Below are positions 8,772 through 17,348 of a DNA stretch of 64,000 bases, piece by piece. The notes under the pieces are model-generated. The model did no database searches, was not told the DNA's origin, and saw only the letters and a list, made by a program, of their open reading frames with translations. The translations under genes and the position numbers were made by a program. Each line of letters opens with the position of its first letter. Position 1 is the first letter of the stretch. The DNA comes from Microbispora rosea subsp. aerata. GTDB taxonomy: Bacteria; Actinomycetota; Actinomycetes; Streptosporangiales; Streptosporangiaceae. The stretch is taken from positions 222,128-286,127 of the forward strand of contig NZ_BMPY01000001.1 in NCBI RefSeq assembly GCF_014647835.1, in the 5' to 3' direction.

Positions 8772-9083
8772 ATGACCGCTCAGCGACGCGACGCGTTCGG
8801 TCTGGAGATCGAGCGGACCTTCACCGCCGTGCGGGCGGCCCTGCCCGCCGTCAACGTCGCCGCGTTCGACGCCGAACTCGAAGCGATCACCCGTGCACCC
8901 GTCGTCGACCTGGCCGCGCTGGATGACTTCCTGTCCGGGTGGTGGCGGATCGCCACGCGCGCCGCCCAAGATCCGCAGGACTGGCAGCGGATGCACGAGG
9001 AAGCAAAGCAGATCGAGTCCGGCAAGCGGCCGGCGGGCCCCACACTCGCCGAGGTCCTGGCGCGGCGCGGAGTTCAGCTGTAG
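8772..9083 (+). CDS. Small hypothetical protein, antitoxin-like (possibly DUF6247)
   Basis: This 103-residue soluble protein reads ALPAVNVAAFDAELEAITRAP early and has a conserved-looking WWRIATRAAQDP segment near the middle. I tentatively link it to the DUF6247 family, whose genes in actinomycetes often precede a ParE/RelE-like toxin gene. The ATG follows an AGGAGGTGAGG ribosome site. Directly after the stop a 16-codon frame looks like the start of such a toxin, so the pair appears to have lost its second gene. Function is unproven. Confidence 0.6.
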   Translation: MTAQRRDAFGLEIERTFTAVRAALPAVNVAAFDAELEAITRAPVVDLAALDDFLSGWWRIATRAAQDPQDWQRMHEEAKQIESGKRPAGPTLAEVLARRGVQL

Positions 9084-9134
9084 GTGTATGCCGTTCACGC
9101 GGGCAGCGAGATCGCCGAGGCCCAGGGGCCTTGA
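9084..9134 (+). pseudogene. Possible remnant of a RelE/ParE-type toxin gene
   Basis: Immediately after the stop at 9081-9083 a GTG-started frame reads VYAVHAGSEIAEAQGP and then stops. The opening resembles the first strand and helix of ParE/RelE toxins that usually follow such antitoxin-like genes. Nothing toxin-like continues downstream. This is a weak call based on position and about ten residues. Confidence 0.3.
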
Positions 9135-9198
9135 TTGTTTACCGAAGCCGGGGCACCGCGAGGGCAGGTGATCCAGCCGGGGCGGGAAAAGGCTCCTC

Positions 9199-9711
9199 AT
9201 GATGCGCAACCTGGTGAATGGCGCCGTCGGCGGGGCGCTCGCGACGGCCGTGTACAGCGCGATGCTGATGGCCGCGGACAGGGCCGGCCTGCTGGAGGAG
9301 CCGCCGCCGCGGCGGTTCGCGCGACTGCCCCTCGCCGGACGCGACAAGCCCAAGCAGGGTGAGAACGTGCTCGGGACGATCGCGCACTTCGCGTTCGGGT
9401 CCTCCTGTGGTTCCGTGCTCGGCCTGCTGTCGGCCGGGCAGCGGGTGCCCGTTCCGATCGGCACGGCGTACGGGTTGCTGGTGTGGTATTTCGGCCGTCA
9501 GGGCCTGGCGCCGAGCATCGGCGCGCACGCGCCCGTGCCGAAGGACCGGCCGGGACGGCAGGCCGCGCTGCTGGCGGGACACCTGCTGTGGGGCACCGCG
9601 CTCGCCCTCGCGCTCAACCGGCTGCGGACCGAGAAGACCCCGCTGACCACCGAACTCGCCCCCCGCGTGCGCGAGCACGTGCCCACCCCCGAGCCGGCCT
9701 CCGCCCGCTGA
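9199..9711 (+). CDS. Small integral membrane protein (YagU/DUF1440- or DUF6789-like)
   Basis: The 170-residue product has a hydrophobic N-terminal helix (NGAVGGALATAVYSAMLMAA), two further membrane segments (around HFAFGSSCGSVLGLLSAG and GTAYGLLVWYFG) and a last one near HLLWGTALALALN. The layout resembles YagU/DUF1440-type inner-membrane proteins, but I cannot fix the family. Two adjacent ATG codons are possible starts, with GGGAAAAGG just upstream. The neighbours are decayed genes, so context gives no function. Confidence 0.65.
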   Translation: MMRNLVNGAVGGALATAVYSAMLMAADRAGLLEEPPPRRFARLPLAGRDKPKQGENVLGTIAHFAFGSSCGSVLGLLSAGQRVPVPIGTAYGLLVWYFGRQGLAPSIGAHAPVPKDRPGRQAALLAGHLLWGTALALALNRLRTEKTPLTTELAPRVREHVPTPEPASAR

Positions 9712-9720
9712 CCCGGCCCG

Positions 9721-10152
9721 TCATACGACGGCGCGCAGGTAGGCGAGGACGGCGAGCACCCGGCGGTGGTCGTCGGCGTCCGGGTCCTGCCCGGCGACCG
9801 CCGCGATCAGCGCGGGGTCGGCTCCCCCGCGCCCGTCGTCGGTGATCTCCAGCACGAGCACGCCCCGGCGCAGCCGGGCGCGCACCGTGCAGGACCGCGC
9901 GCCGCTGTGCTTGAATCGGCCCATCCGACGAAGGTCTCCCCCAGCGTGGCCTCGCCCTCGGGGTGGATCGGCTGCACGACCGTGGAGAGCATCAGCGCCA
10001 CCGGCCCGGCGATCGCGGCCCCCACCACCAGCAAATCGGCCCACCAGAGCGCGACCAGCGCCACGAGGGCGTGCCCCGCCTCGCGCCACCCCGGCCACCA
10101 GCCGCCCGGCAGCCCGCGCACCGGCTGCCGGTCGGCCAGGCGCAGCCGCCAC
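9721..10152 (-). pseudogene. Broken sensor histidine kinase remnant
   Basis: Pieces of a NarL-partner-type sensor kinase are visible in different minus-strand frames. One frame (about 9900-10121) reads a hydrophobic sensor-type segment ending in LSTVVQPIHPEGEATLGETFVGW. Another frame (about 9745-9910) carries KHSGARSCTVRARL and VLEITDDGRGGADP, the end of a HATPase domain. The dimerisation/phosphoacceptor part between them is absent and the frame changes, so the gene has suffered an internal deletion and frameshift. No response regulator lies next to it. Confidence 0.65.
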
Positions 10153-10154
10153 CC

Positions 10155-10712
10155 TTCTCGTGGCCGATCTCGCGTACGGCCGTGGGCACGCTGGCCGGGC
10201 AGAGCGCGACGACCGCCGTGCGGCGCACCGCGGCCACGGCGACGGTGAGCGTCGCCGACCGCACGGCCGGCGAGCAGGCGGAGGAGGACCGGCTCGTCTG
10301 GCTGTTCACGCTCCTGCTGGTCGGGATCTCGGCCGGTTACTCGGGCCTGGCGATCGTGAACACGCAGGTCATGGCGGCGGCGGCACGCGCACGCGAGTTC
10401 GCGGTGCTGCGCCTGTCCGGCGCGACGCGGCGGCAGGCGACCGCGGCGGCGGCGGCCGAGGCGGCGCTCGTCACCGGGATCGGCGCCGTGCTCGGCCTCG
10501 CCGTGGCCGTTCCCGCGCTGCTCGGAATGCGCGCGGGGCTGGCGGAGAAGTCCGGCGCGGACGTCCCCCTGGTCGTTCCCTGGCCCGCGATCGCGGCCGT
10601 CGTCGCCGTCTGTCTCGTTCTCGCGGCCGCGGCGAGCGCGATTTTCCCGGGAAAAACATCTTTCCCAGGGAAAAAGATCTCGTCCGGGCCGCCTAGCAGC
10701 GCGAATTCATGA
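10155..10712 (+). pseudogene. C-terminal remnant of an FtsX-type ABC transporter permease
   Basis: From about 10230 the plus strand encodes EQAEEDRLVWLFTLLLVGISAGYSGLAIVNT and then AREFAVLRLSGATRRQ, the hallmark of the last FtsX domain of MacB/FtsX-like permeases, followed by two more membrane helices ending near VCLVLAAAASA. The N-terminal several hundred residues are missing. The normal C-terminus is replaced at 10641 by palindromic sequence. The fragment abuts the broken sensor kinase head to head, so one deletion may have removed the middle of both loci. Confidence 0.65.
10642..10673. repeat. Two adjacent near-identical palindromes (TTTTCCCGGGAAAA / TTTCCCAGGGAAA)
   Basis: TTTTCCCGGGAAAA at 10642-10655 is a perfect 14-bp palindrome. 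TTTCCCAGGGAAA at 10661-10673 repeats it with one central base, centre to centre about 18.5 bp. They interrupt the end of the permease remnant and lie about 180 bp upstream of the orphan histidine kinase gene. The spacing of nearly two helical turns suits a paired operator; a decayed repeat element is the alternative. Confidence 0.6.
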
Positions 10713-10854
10713 TCGGGCAAAGGAGGCGTCGATCCTTCGCCTTGTTTTCGCAAGGGTTGTGATCCACCATGTTCCGGCGACCCCATTTCCGGATACCCCT
10801 TATTAACATTTTTTTCCCGAGCATTGCTGAACGGACACGAAGGGAGGGGTCAAG

Positions 10855-12279
10855 GTGGCCCGGCGCGTGCCTTCCTTTTTACGCCCACGCTCGATCCAGG
10901 CACGCACCGCCGTCATGAGCGCGATCGTCTCCCTCGTCGTCCTGTCGGTGATCGGATTCGGCCTGGACATCGCCGTACGGAACCGGATCCACAGCCATCT
11001 CTTCATGGCCACCCAGCGGGTCGCCACCGACTGGATCGCCTCGATGGACCCGAGCGGCATCCCCCAGCCGCCCGCCACGCACGAAGACCTGGTGCAGCTC
11101 GTCGACTCCAGGAACCGTGTGATCACCGCCAGCCGGGCGGCGAGCGGCCGGCCCGCGCTGACCTCTCCCTTCCCCGCCGGCCAGGACCGCCTGCAGTACC
11201 GCATCGAGTGCCCGGACGAGGGCAGGTGCGTGGTGCTCACGACCATACGGGTCCTGCCCGTGCAGTCCCGGCTGTTCTGGAACGGCGAGCCGCACGCCGT
11301 GTACGCGGGGAGGACCGAGCCCGGCCTCCTGGCCTCGCGGCGACTGGACCTGTTCATCGCGATCGGAGTGCTGCTGATGACCGCCGGATGGACCTGGGCG
11401 AGCTGGCGAGCCGCGGGCCGCACGCTGCGTCCGGTCAGGGAGATACGCGAGAGGGTGACCGAGATCAGCGCGCGCGACCTGAGCCTGCGCGTTCCGCAGC
11501 CGCCCGGACGCGACGAGATCGCCGAGCTCGCCCGTGCCTCCAACAACTTCCTCGAACGCCTCGACACTTCCATGCGCCAGCAGCGGCACTTCGCCTCGAT
11601 GGTCTCCCACGAGCTGCGGACCCCGCTCGCCGGGCTGCGCGCGCAGCTGGAGGAGGCCCTGCTCTACCGCGACGAGACCGATCCGTACGAGACGATCCGT
11701 ACGGCGGTGCGCACCACCGAGCGCTGCCAGGCGATCATCGACGAGATGCTCGCGGTCGCCCGCGTCCGCACGGCCGCGACGGCCGAGCACGAGATGGTCG
11801 ACCTCGGGACGCTGGTGCGGGAGGAGGCCTCCGCGCGCCGCGGGGGCCGGGTCCCCGTGCACGTGGAGGTCAAGGACGAGGTGACGGTCCTCGGCAACCG
11901 CGTCCAGCTCTGCGGCGTGCTGACCAACCTGCTGGTCAACGCTCAGCGCCACGCCTGCGGCAGGGTCGACGTCACGGTCGAGCGGGCCGGCGGCGTGGCA
12001 ATCGTCACCGTGCTCGACGACGGCGACGGCATCGCGCCGGAGGACCGCGAGCGGGTCTTCGAGCCGTTCGTCCGGCTGAGGGACGGGCGCCGCCGCGACC
12101 CGAAGGGCACCGGGCTGGGTCTCGCCCTGTGCCGCATCACGGCGGACGCGCACCACGGGACACTGCGGGTCGAAGACTCCTCGCGCGGCGCCCGCTTCGT
12201 CCTGCGCCTGCCGCTGCCCGCGGAGCAGGAGCGCCCGGAAAGGGTGCCCGCGGGCGGCCCGGGGCGGCTCAGGCGGTGA
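10855..12279 (+). CDS. Orphan sensor histidine kinase (HAMP-HisKA-HATPase)
   Basis: The 474-residue membrane kinase has a first transmembrane helix near residues 20-42, an extracytoplasmic sensor of about 115 residues, a second helix near 165-185, a HAMP linker (TLRPVREIRERV), a HisKA box FASMVSHELRTPLAG with phospho-acceptor His252, an N box (NLLVNAQRHA) and G boxes DDGDGIAPEDRERVFEPF and KGTGLGLAL. All catalytic motifs are intact. The GTG start follows AAGGGAGGGG. No response regulator is adjacent, so its partner must be encoded elsewhere. Its last 11 bases overlap the convergent egtD end. Confidence 0.9.
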   Translation: MARRVPSFLRPRSIQARTAVMSAIVSLVVLSVIGFGLDIAVRNRIHSHLFMATQRVATDWIASMDPSGIPQPPATHEDLVQLVDSRNRVITASRAASGRPALTSPFPAGQDRLQYRIECPDEGRCVVLTTIRVLPVQSRLFWNGEPHAVYAGRTEPGLLASRRLDLFIAIGVLLMTAGWTWASWRAAGRTLRPVREIRERVTEISARDLSLRVPQPPGRDEIAELARASNNFLERLDTSMRQQRHFASMVSHELRTPLAGLRAQLEEALLYRDETDPYETIRTAVRTTERCQAIIDEMLAVARVRTAATAEHEMVDLGTLVREEASARRGGRVPVHVEVKDEVTVLGNRVQLCGVLTNLLVNAQRHACGRVDVTVERAGGVAIVTVLDDGDGIAPEDRERVFEPFVRLRDGRRRDPKGTGLGLALCRITADAHHGTLRVEDSSRGARFVLRLPLPAEQERPERVPAGGPGRLRR

Positions 12280-13252
12280 CGTCCGGGCGGTCGCCGGCGA
12301 CGGCGGCCAGGGTCAGCGCGAAGTCGCCGACGCTGTCGGTGAACCAGCGGCAGACCGCGAACCCGGCCCGGGACAGCTCGTCCAGCACGCCCTCCCTGCG
12401 GAACTTCGCGCTGATCTCGGTGCGCGTCTCCTCCCCCTCGGCGAAGGAGACCGTCAGGCCGAGCGCCCGGATCGGCACCTCCATCGCCCGGGTCGCCCGC
12501 AGCCGCATCTCGATCCAGGCGTTGTCCTCGTCCCACAGCGCGACGTGCTCGAACGCCTCAGGCTCGAAGCCGGCGTCCAGCTCGCGGTTGAGCACGCGCA
12601 GGACGTTGCGGTTGAAGGCCGCCGTCACGCCCTGCGGGTCGTCGTACGCCCTGACCAGGCGGTCGCGGTCTTTCACCAGGTCGGTGCCGAGCAGCAGGGT
12701 GTCCCCCGGCCGCAGGGTGGCACGCAGCTCCTTGAGGAACACCTCCCGCGCCGCGGGCGGAAGGTTGCCGATCGTGCCGCCGAGGAAGGCCACCAGCCGC
12801 CTGCCGGTCCTGGGCAGCAGCGCCAGGTGGTGCTCGAAGTCGGCGCGCACCGGCCGCACCTCCAGGCCGGGATACCGTACGGCGAGCCGCTCGGCCGCGA
12901 CCCCCAGCGTGACCGCGTCGACGTCGACCGGCGTGTAGGCGCGCAGCGTGCCCGCGTTGGCCAGCGCGTCGAGCAGCAGCACGGTCTTCTCGCTGGTGCC
13001 CGAGCCCAGCTCGACGAGCGTGTCGGCGCGGCTGAGGCCCGCGACGTTCACGGCGCGGCGGCGCAGGATCTCCAGCTCGCAGCGGGTGGGGTAATACTCC
13101 GCCAGCCGGGTGATGCGGGAGAACAGCTCGCTGCCCGCGGCGTCGTAGAACCACTTGGGGGGCAGCCACTTGGGCGACGAGGTGAGCCCGGTGCGCACGT
13201 CGTTCTCCAAAGCCTGGCGCAGGTAGCCGCCGCCGAGATGATCGGTAACCAT
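12269..13252 (-). CDS. egtD: L-histidine N-alpha-methyltransferase (EgtD)
   Basis: EgtD trimethylates histidine to hercynine with S-adenosylmethionine, the entry step of ergothioneine synthesis. The 327-residue product has normal length and shows PKWLPPKWFYDAAGSELF, the SAM-binding VELGSGTSEKTVLLLDA, FLGGTIGNL and AWIEMRLRA segments of the family. It is the last gene of the egtA-egtB-egtC-egtD operon and starts nine bases after the egtC stop. Confidence 0.95.
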   Translation of the reverse strand: MVTDHLGGGYLRQALENDVRTGLTSSPKWLPPKWFYDAAGSELFSRITRLAEYYPTRCELEILRRRAVNVAGLSRADTLVELGSGTSEKTVLLLDALANAGTLRAYTPVDVDAVTLGVAAERLAVRYPGLEVRPVRADFEHHLALLPRTGRRLVAFLGGTIGNLPPAAREVFLKELRATLRPGDTLLLGTDLVKDRDRLVRAYDDPQGVTAAFNRNVLRVLNRELDAGFEPEAFEHVALWDEDNAWIEMRLRATRAMEVPIRALGLTVSFAEGEETRTEISAKFRREGVLDELSRAGFAVCRWFTDSVGDFALTLAAVAGDRPDVTA

Positions 13253-13261
13253 GGGCGCCTC

Positions 13262-13963
13262 TCAATCGATGGGTGTCACCGAAACGCCGTCCGGGGACGC
13301 GAGCAGCAGACTCCGGTCGGGCACGGCCCGCCAGCCCGGCCGGTCGTCCAGCGGCTCGCTCGCGACCAGCACCCCCTCCCCCAGGTGCGTGAACAACGTG
13401 TCGCCCCACGCGACGGCGGCCAGGTGGGAGCCTCCCGTCAGGAGCAGGTTGAGCCGGGCCCGCGGGTCGTGCTCGGCGGCCGCGCGGACGACGGCGGGCA
13501 GGACGCCGGCCACCGGCAGGCCGGCCCGCAACCGGGCGAACACGGCCGCGGCGAGCCACGCCGAGTCGCACATGCTCTCCGCGTCGGACGCGAGGGGGCG
13601 GACGGCCTCGCGGCGGACCCGGCCGTTGTGGCTGAGCAGCCAGGGCCCGTCGGCGAACGGCGCGGTGGCCGTCTCCTCGATCGGCATCCCCGCGGTGGCC
13701 GACCTGACCGCCGCGATCAGGCACGACGACCGCGCCGCCGCGGCGAGATCGGGCACGTTCGCGTCCGCCCAGATCGGCACCGTACGGCGGTAGCGCACCG
13801 GCCGGGGGCCGTCGTACCAGCCGAAGCCGAACCCGTCGGCGTTGACCTTGCCGTACCGCTGCAGGCGCGGCGCGTACGACTGGCGCAGCAGGCCGTGTTC
13901 GGGATCGGTGACGAGCGAGGCCACGGGCCGCTCCGGGCCCAGCCACGCCGCGTGGCGGCACAT
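13262..13963 (-). CDS. egtC: Gamma-glutamyl-hercynylcysteine sulfoxide hydrolase (EgtC)
   Basis: EgtC is a class II glutamine amidotransferase-like hydrolase that removes the glutamyl group from the EgtB product. The 233-residue protein begins MCRHAAWLG, placing the nucleophile at Cys2, and carries NADGFGFGWYD, a WLLSHNGRV strand and LNLLLTGG. It lies four bases after egtB and nine bases before egtD in the same operon. Confidence 0.94.
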   Translation of the reverse strand: MCRHAAWLGPERPVASLVTDPEHGLLRQSYAPRLQRYGKVNADGFGFGWYDGPRPVRYRRTVPIWADANVPDLAAAARSSCLIAAVRSATAGMPIEETATAPFADGPWLLSHNGRVRREAVRPLASDAESMCDSAWLAAAVFARLRAGLPVAGVLPAVVRAAAEHDPRARLNLLLTGGSHLAAVAWGDTLFTHLGEGVLVASEPLDDRPGWRAVPDRSLLLASPDGVSVTPID

Positions 13964-13967
13964 CGGC

Positions 13968-15284
13968 CTACTCCTCCGAGCGGGCGCAGCGGAACCCGGC
14001 GAAGATCTGCCGCCGGATCGGGTAGTCCCAGTTGCGGAAGGTCGTGCGCACGGCGGAGGGATGCGTGGCCCACGACCCGCCGCGCAGCACCCGGTAGGTC
14101 TCCCCGAAGAAGACCTTGCTGTATTCCTCGTAGGGGAAGCACCGGTAGCCGGGATACGGCTGGAACCACGAGTCGGTCCACTCCCACACGTCCCCGATGA
14201 GCTGCTCCACGCCGTACGGGCTCGCCCCGTCCGGGTACGCCCCCACGGGCGCGGGCCGGGCCGCGCGGTGGCCGAGGTTGGCCCACCGCCCGAGGTGGCC
14301 GGGGTCGGCCTCGCCCCAGGGGTACGTGCGGCCCCCGCACGCCTTCTCCCACTCGGCCTCGGTCGGCAGGCGCTTGCCCGCCCACCGGGCGTACGCGTCG
14401 GCCTCGTACCACGAGACGTGCTGCACCGGCTCGTCCGGCGGCACGGGCTCCTCCCGGCCGAACCGGACCCGCCACCAGGTGTCGCCGTCGCGGGTCCAGT
14501 ACATCGGGGCCTCCAGGCCGTTGCGCTCGGCCCACTCCCAGCCCTGCGGCAGCCACCAGCGCGGGTCGCGGTAGCCGCCGTCCTCGATGAACTGCAGGTA
14601 CGCCGCGTTGGTGACGGGATGGCGGTCGATCAGGTAGCCGGGCAGGTACAGCCGGTGGGCCGGCCGCTCGTTGTCGTACGCCCAGGGCCGGGTGCCGGTG
14701 CCCATCGTGAACACCCCGGCGGGGATGTGGACCTCGGACTCGGCGGCCGAGGCGGGCCGGCCCGGCGGCAGCTCCCCGTCACGGACCAGGCCGGGCCGCC
14801 GGGAGAGCTGGAGCGTGGCGAGCATGGTCTCGTCGTGCTGATGCTCGTGCTGCAGCACCAGCCCGAAGACGTAGCCGCCCGCCCGCAGCGGGTCGGGGTC
14901 GGTCAGGTCCACCCGGTCGAGGACGTCGAGCACCCGGCTCCGCACGCCGGAGATGTACTTCCTGGCCTCGGCCGGGCCGAGCAGCGGCAGCGAGGGCCGG
15001 TCCTTGCGCGGGTGTTTGAACGCGTCGTAGATGTGGTCGATCTCCGGACGCAGCGGCTCGACGCCGCCCACCTCGCGCAGCACCCACAGCTCCTCGTAGT
15101 TGCCGACGTGCGCGAGGTCCCACACCAGCGGCGACATCAGGGGCGAGTGCTGCCGCACGAGCAGGTCGTCGTCGGCGTCGGTGTAGGCGAGCGTCCGCTC
15201 GCGTACGGCCTCGAGTTCGGCCGCGATCCGCTCCTTCAGGCCGGTCGGGCCCGCGTTGCGCAGGACGGCGTCGAGATCGGTCAC
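13968..15284 (-). CDS. egtB: Ergothioneine biosynthesis iron(II)-dependent oxygenase EgtB (sulfoxide synthase)
   Basis: EgtB joins gamma-glutamylcysteine to hercynine with oxygen. The 438-residue product has an N-terminal DinB-like domain whose iron ligands are seen in DLAHVGNYEELW and LQHEHQHDETML, and a C-terminal formylglycine-generating-enzyme-like domain with RLPTEAEWEKACGG, GDVWEWTDSWF and RVLRGGSWAT. The GTG start at 15284 overlaps the egtA stop (GTGA); a longer in-frame extension toward 15998 merely reads antisense to egtA and was rejected. Confidence 0.95.
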   Translation of the reverse strand: MTDLDAVLRNAGPTGLKERIAAELEAVRERTLAYTDADDDLLVRQHSPLMSPLVWDLAHVGNYEELWVLREVGGVEPLRPEIDHIYDAFKHPRKDRPSLPLLGPAEARKYISGVRSRVLDVLDRVDLTDPDPLRAGGYVFGLVLQHEHQHDETMLATLQLSRRPGLVRDGELPPGRPASAAESEVHIPAGVFTMGTGTRPWAYDNERPAHRLYLPGYLIDRHPVTNAAYLQFIEDGGYRDPRWWLPQGWEWAERNGLEAPMYWTRDGDTWWRVRFGREEPVPPDEPVQHVSWYEADAYARWAGKRLPTEAEWEKACGGRTYPWGEADPGHLGRWANLGHRAARPAPVGAYPDGASPYGVEQLIGDVWEWTDSWFQPYPGYRCFPYEEYSKVFFGETYRVLRGGSWATHPSAVRTTFRNWDYPIRRQIFAGFRCARSEE

Positions 15285-16399
15285 GCGAACATCTCCTCCA
15301 TCTGGTCGGCGGCCGGAGAACGGCCGGATTCGATGTGCCGCGAGGCGAACGCGCGGACCCGGGCGACCAGCCGGGGCTCGGCGCCGAGGCGGGGCAGCGC
15401 CTCGGCGGCGGCGCGGAAGCAGGCCGAGGCCGACCGGCGCAGGCCGGGGTCGGCGAGCCCGAGCCGGGCGGCGTCCGCCCACCGGTGGGCGACCGGCCGG
15501 GCCGCCTCCATCGCGATCCCGGCGGCCCGGTCGTCGGTGACGAGCGCGTGGACGACGGCCACGCACACGGCCCAGTCGCCGGCCCCCTGCGCGTCGAGGT
15601 AGCGCACCTCCAGCCAGCCCCGGGGCCGTACGGGCGGGAAGAGCGTGGTGGCGTGGTAGGCGAGGTCGTCCTCGCCGGGGGGACGCCCGGCCACGCGGGC
15701 GAAGTCGCGGAACGCCGAGCCGTCCAGCACCGGCAGGAAACCGGGGCGCACCAGCATGAGACGGGCGTCGAGGAGGTAGCGCGCCCAGTCCCGCACGGGG
15801 TCGTCCCCCCGGGCGACCGGCGCGGTCCTGCTCGGGTCGAGCCTGCCCCACACGGCCTGGCGGCCGGAGGCCCACCCGCCCGCGGGCGAGTTGGCGAAGG
15901 CCGCCACCAGCACCGGGCCGAGGATGTGGGCGCGTTCCCAGCGAACCCGGGGATCGGCGCCGAAGTCCAGGTTGACCTGGATCGACGCGGTCGAGCACAT
16001 CATCGTCAGGCCGTGCGGGCGGCCGAGGAAGGCGGCCATCGCCTCATACCTGGGCTCTCGTAACTGCCACAGGGGCGGACGGGTCGTGTCCAGACCGCGG
16101 CCGCCCAGCCGCAGCCCGGCCCGCGCCAGCGCGAGCCGCACGGCGTCGACGTCGGCGGTGAGCTTCGCGATCGCGACGGGCAGGACGTCCGGCGGGGCGG
16201 ACAGTTCGAGCTGCCCGCCCGGTTCAAACGTCACCCGGCTGCCGCCGGGAAGCACGGGGAGCGCGCCGGCGATCCGCGCGATGGGCACGTGAAGCGTGGG
16301 GTCCTCCGCGTCGAAGACCAGGAACTCCAGCTCGACGCCCAGCCGGTCGGAGGTGACCCCGCGGAAGCACTTACGGGCGTACCTCTGCACGTCGGTCAT
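15281..16399 (-). CDS. egtA: Ergothioneine-pathway glutamate-cysteine ligase (EgtA)
   Basis: EgtA makes the gamma-glutamylcysteine used by EgtB. The 372-residue product matches GCS2-type ligases, with LGVELEFLVFD near the start, PGGQLELSAPP and the substrate region STASIQVNLDF. I chose the ATG at 16399 (MTDVQRYARKC) because GGGGGGCGA precedes it and the family begins there; an upstream in-frame start at 16468 adds only unlikely residues. It is the promoter-proximal gene of the operon. No egtE lyase gene is present in the window. Confidence 0.93.
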   Translation of the reverse strand: MTDVQRYARKCFRGVTSDRLGVELEFLVFDAEDPTLHVPIARIAGALPVLPGGSRVTFEPGGQLELSAPPDVLPVAIAKLTADVDAVRLALARAGLRLGGRGLDTTRPPLWQLREPRYEAMAAFLGRPHGLTMMCSTASIQVNLDFGADPRVRWERAHILGPVLVAAFANSPAGGWASGRQAVWGRLDPSRTAPVARGDDPVRDWARYLLDARLMLVRPGFLPVLDGSAFRDFARVAGRPPGEDDLAYHATTLFPPVRPRGWLEVRYLDAQGAGDWAVCVAVVHALVTDDRAAGIAMEAARPVAHRWADAARLGLADPGLRRSASACFRAAAEALPRLGAEPRLVARVRAFASRHIESGRSPAADQMEEMFA

Positions 16400-17021
16400 T
16401 CGCCCCCCATCGGGCCGAGGTCTGCCGACTATGTCGTGCCGAGTCAACTTTCCCGCTAATGCCCCCATTCAACCTGAAACCCATCCAAACAGGTCGTTAT
16501 CCGGCATCACGCCACTACGGCCCAGCCCTCGCGGCGCACGGGGATCACCGTCGGCGGCACCAGGCTCGGACAGGTCGGCAGGCCATGCCGAGGAGCAGGC
16601 AAAGCGGGCGAGGATGAACCTCGTCGACGGAAGGCGTTCGCGTTGGCGAGTACGCGGAGGACCGTACGGAGGGGCACCACGCGCGGTCGTCAAAGCACAG
16701 TTGGACGAAACATCCACCTACGTGTGGGGATTCCGCGCTCCCCGCCAACGGTGCCGGAGATGGTCACCACTCCGAAGCTCGGATCATCGGTGATGTTCAG
16801 TTCGATGCTCCGGCAGCCGTCGGACTGAAGGAGCCGCGCAGCGCGCGGCTCCGGGCCTAATGTCTACCATCGGCACAACCGCTGCAGCCACCCGGGCGCC
16901 GATGCTCATCCGAGCATCCTCGTACCGAAGAAATCTCTCTGTGACCACGGTCCGGATGTTGGCCCGGTCGCAAAGCCGTACACTACGCGATCAGGTCGTG
17001 AGGAGGTCCGGAGGTGGCCGA
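16400..17021. other. 622-bp region with no intact gene; possible minus-strand gene remnant and a hairpin
   Basis: No convincing full gene lies here. A minus-strand stretch at about 16700-16825 reads without stops and looks protein-like (SIELNITDDPSFGVVTISG), ending in a stop near 16698; it lacks a recognisable start or family and may be a decayed gene. A hairpin with stem GAGCCGCG/CGCGGCTC lies at 16831-16851 and could be a terminator-like structure. The part next to egtA presumably holds the egt operon promoter. Confidence 0.4.
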
Positions 17022-17348
17022 TCAACCGACCACGAGACGTTCGCCACCGAAGTCGGCAATGATCTCCATTCGCCCGCCCAGAGCTCTGATGTAGGCGGCG
17101 AGGGTTCTCAGCTCACTGGCATCGACCTTGGCGCGTTCGATGGCCGAGACACGCTCCTGGCGCACGTTCATCCGCTCGGCGACCTCAGCCTGCGTCAGTC
17201 CCAGGCGCTTGCGCATCTCGGCCAAGCGGTGGGCTCGGCTGACGTTGACGAGAGCCTGAGCGCCCTCCTCGACCTCCGCCCGGTCAGCCGCGTCCGGAAA
17301 GAACGCCGAGAGGAAGCCTTCGCGATCGTAACTGTATGTGCTGCTCAT
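17022..17348 (-). CDS. XRE-family antitoxin (HigA-like)
   Basis: The 108-residue protein has an N-terminal acidic segment and a C-terminal HTH (residues about 50-95) with GLTQAEVAERMNVRQERVSAIER, the HTH_3 type used by HigA antitoxins to bind their own promoter. The ATG at 17348 overlaps the stop of the toxin gene (ATGA), so the toxin is made first and the pair is coupled, the usual higBA order. An upstream in-frame start inside the toxin gene is not needed. Confidence 0.85.
   Translation of the reverse strand: MSSTYSYDREGFLSAFFPDAADRAEVEEGAQALVNVSRAHRLAEMRKRLGLTQAEVAERMNVRQERVSAIERAKVDASELRTLAAYIRALGGRMEIIADFGGERLVVG

Noticed and set aside
10824-12938. 704-codon frame over the histidine kinase
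   Set aside because: Wrong frame relative to all kinase motifs.
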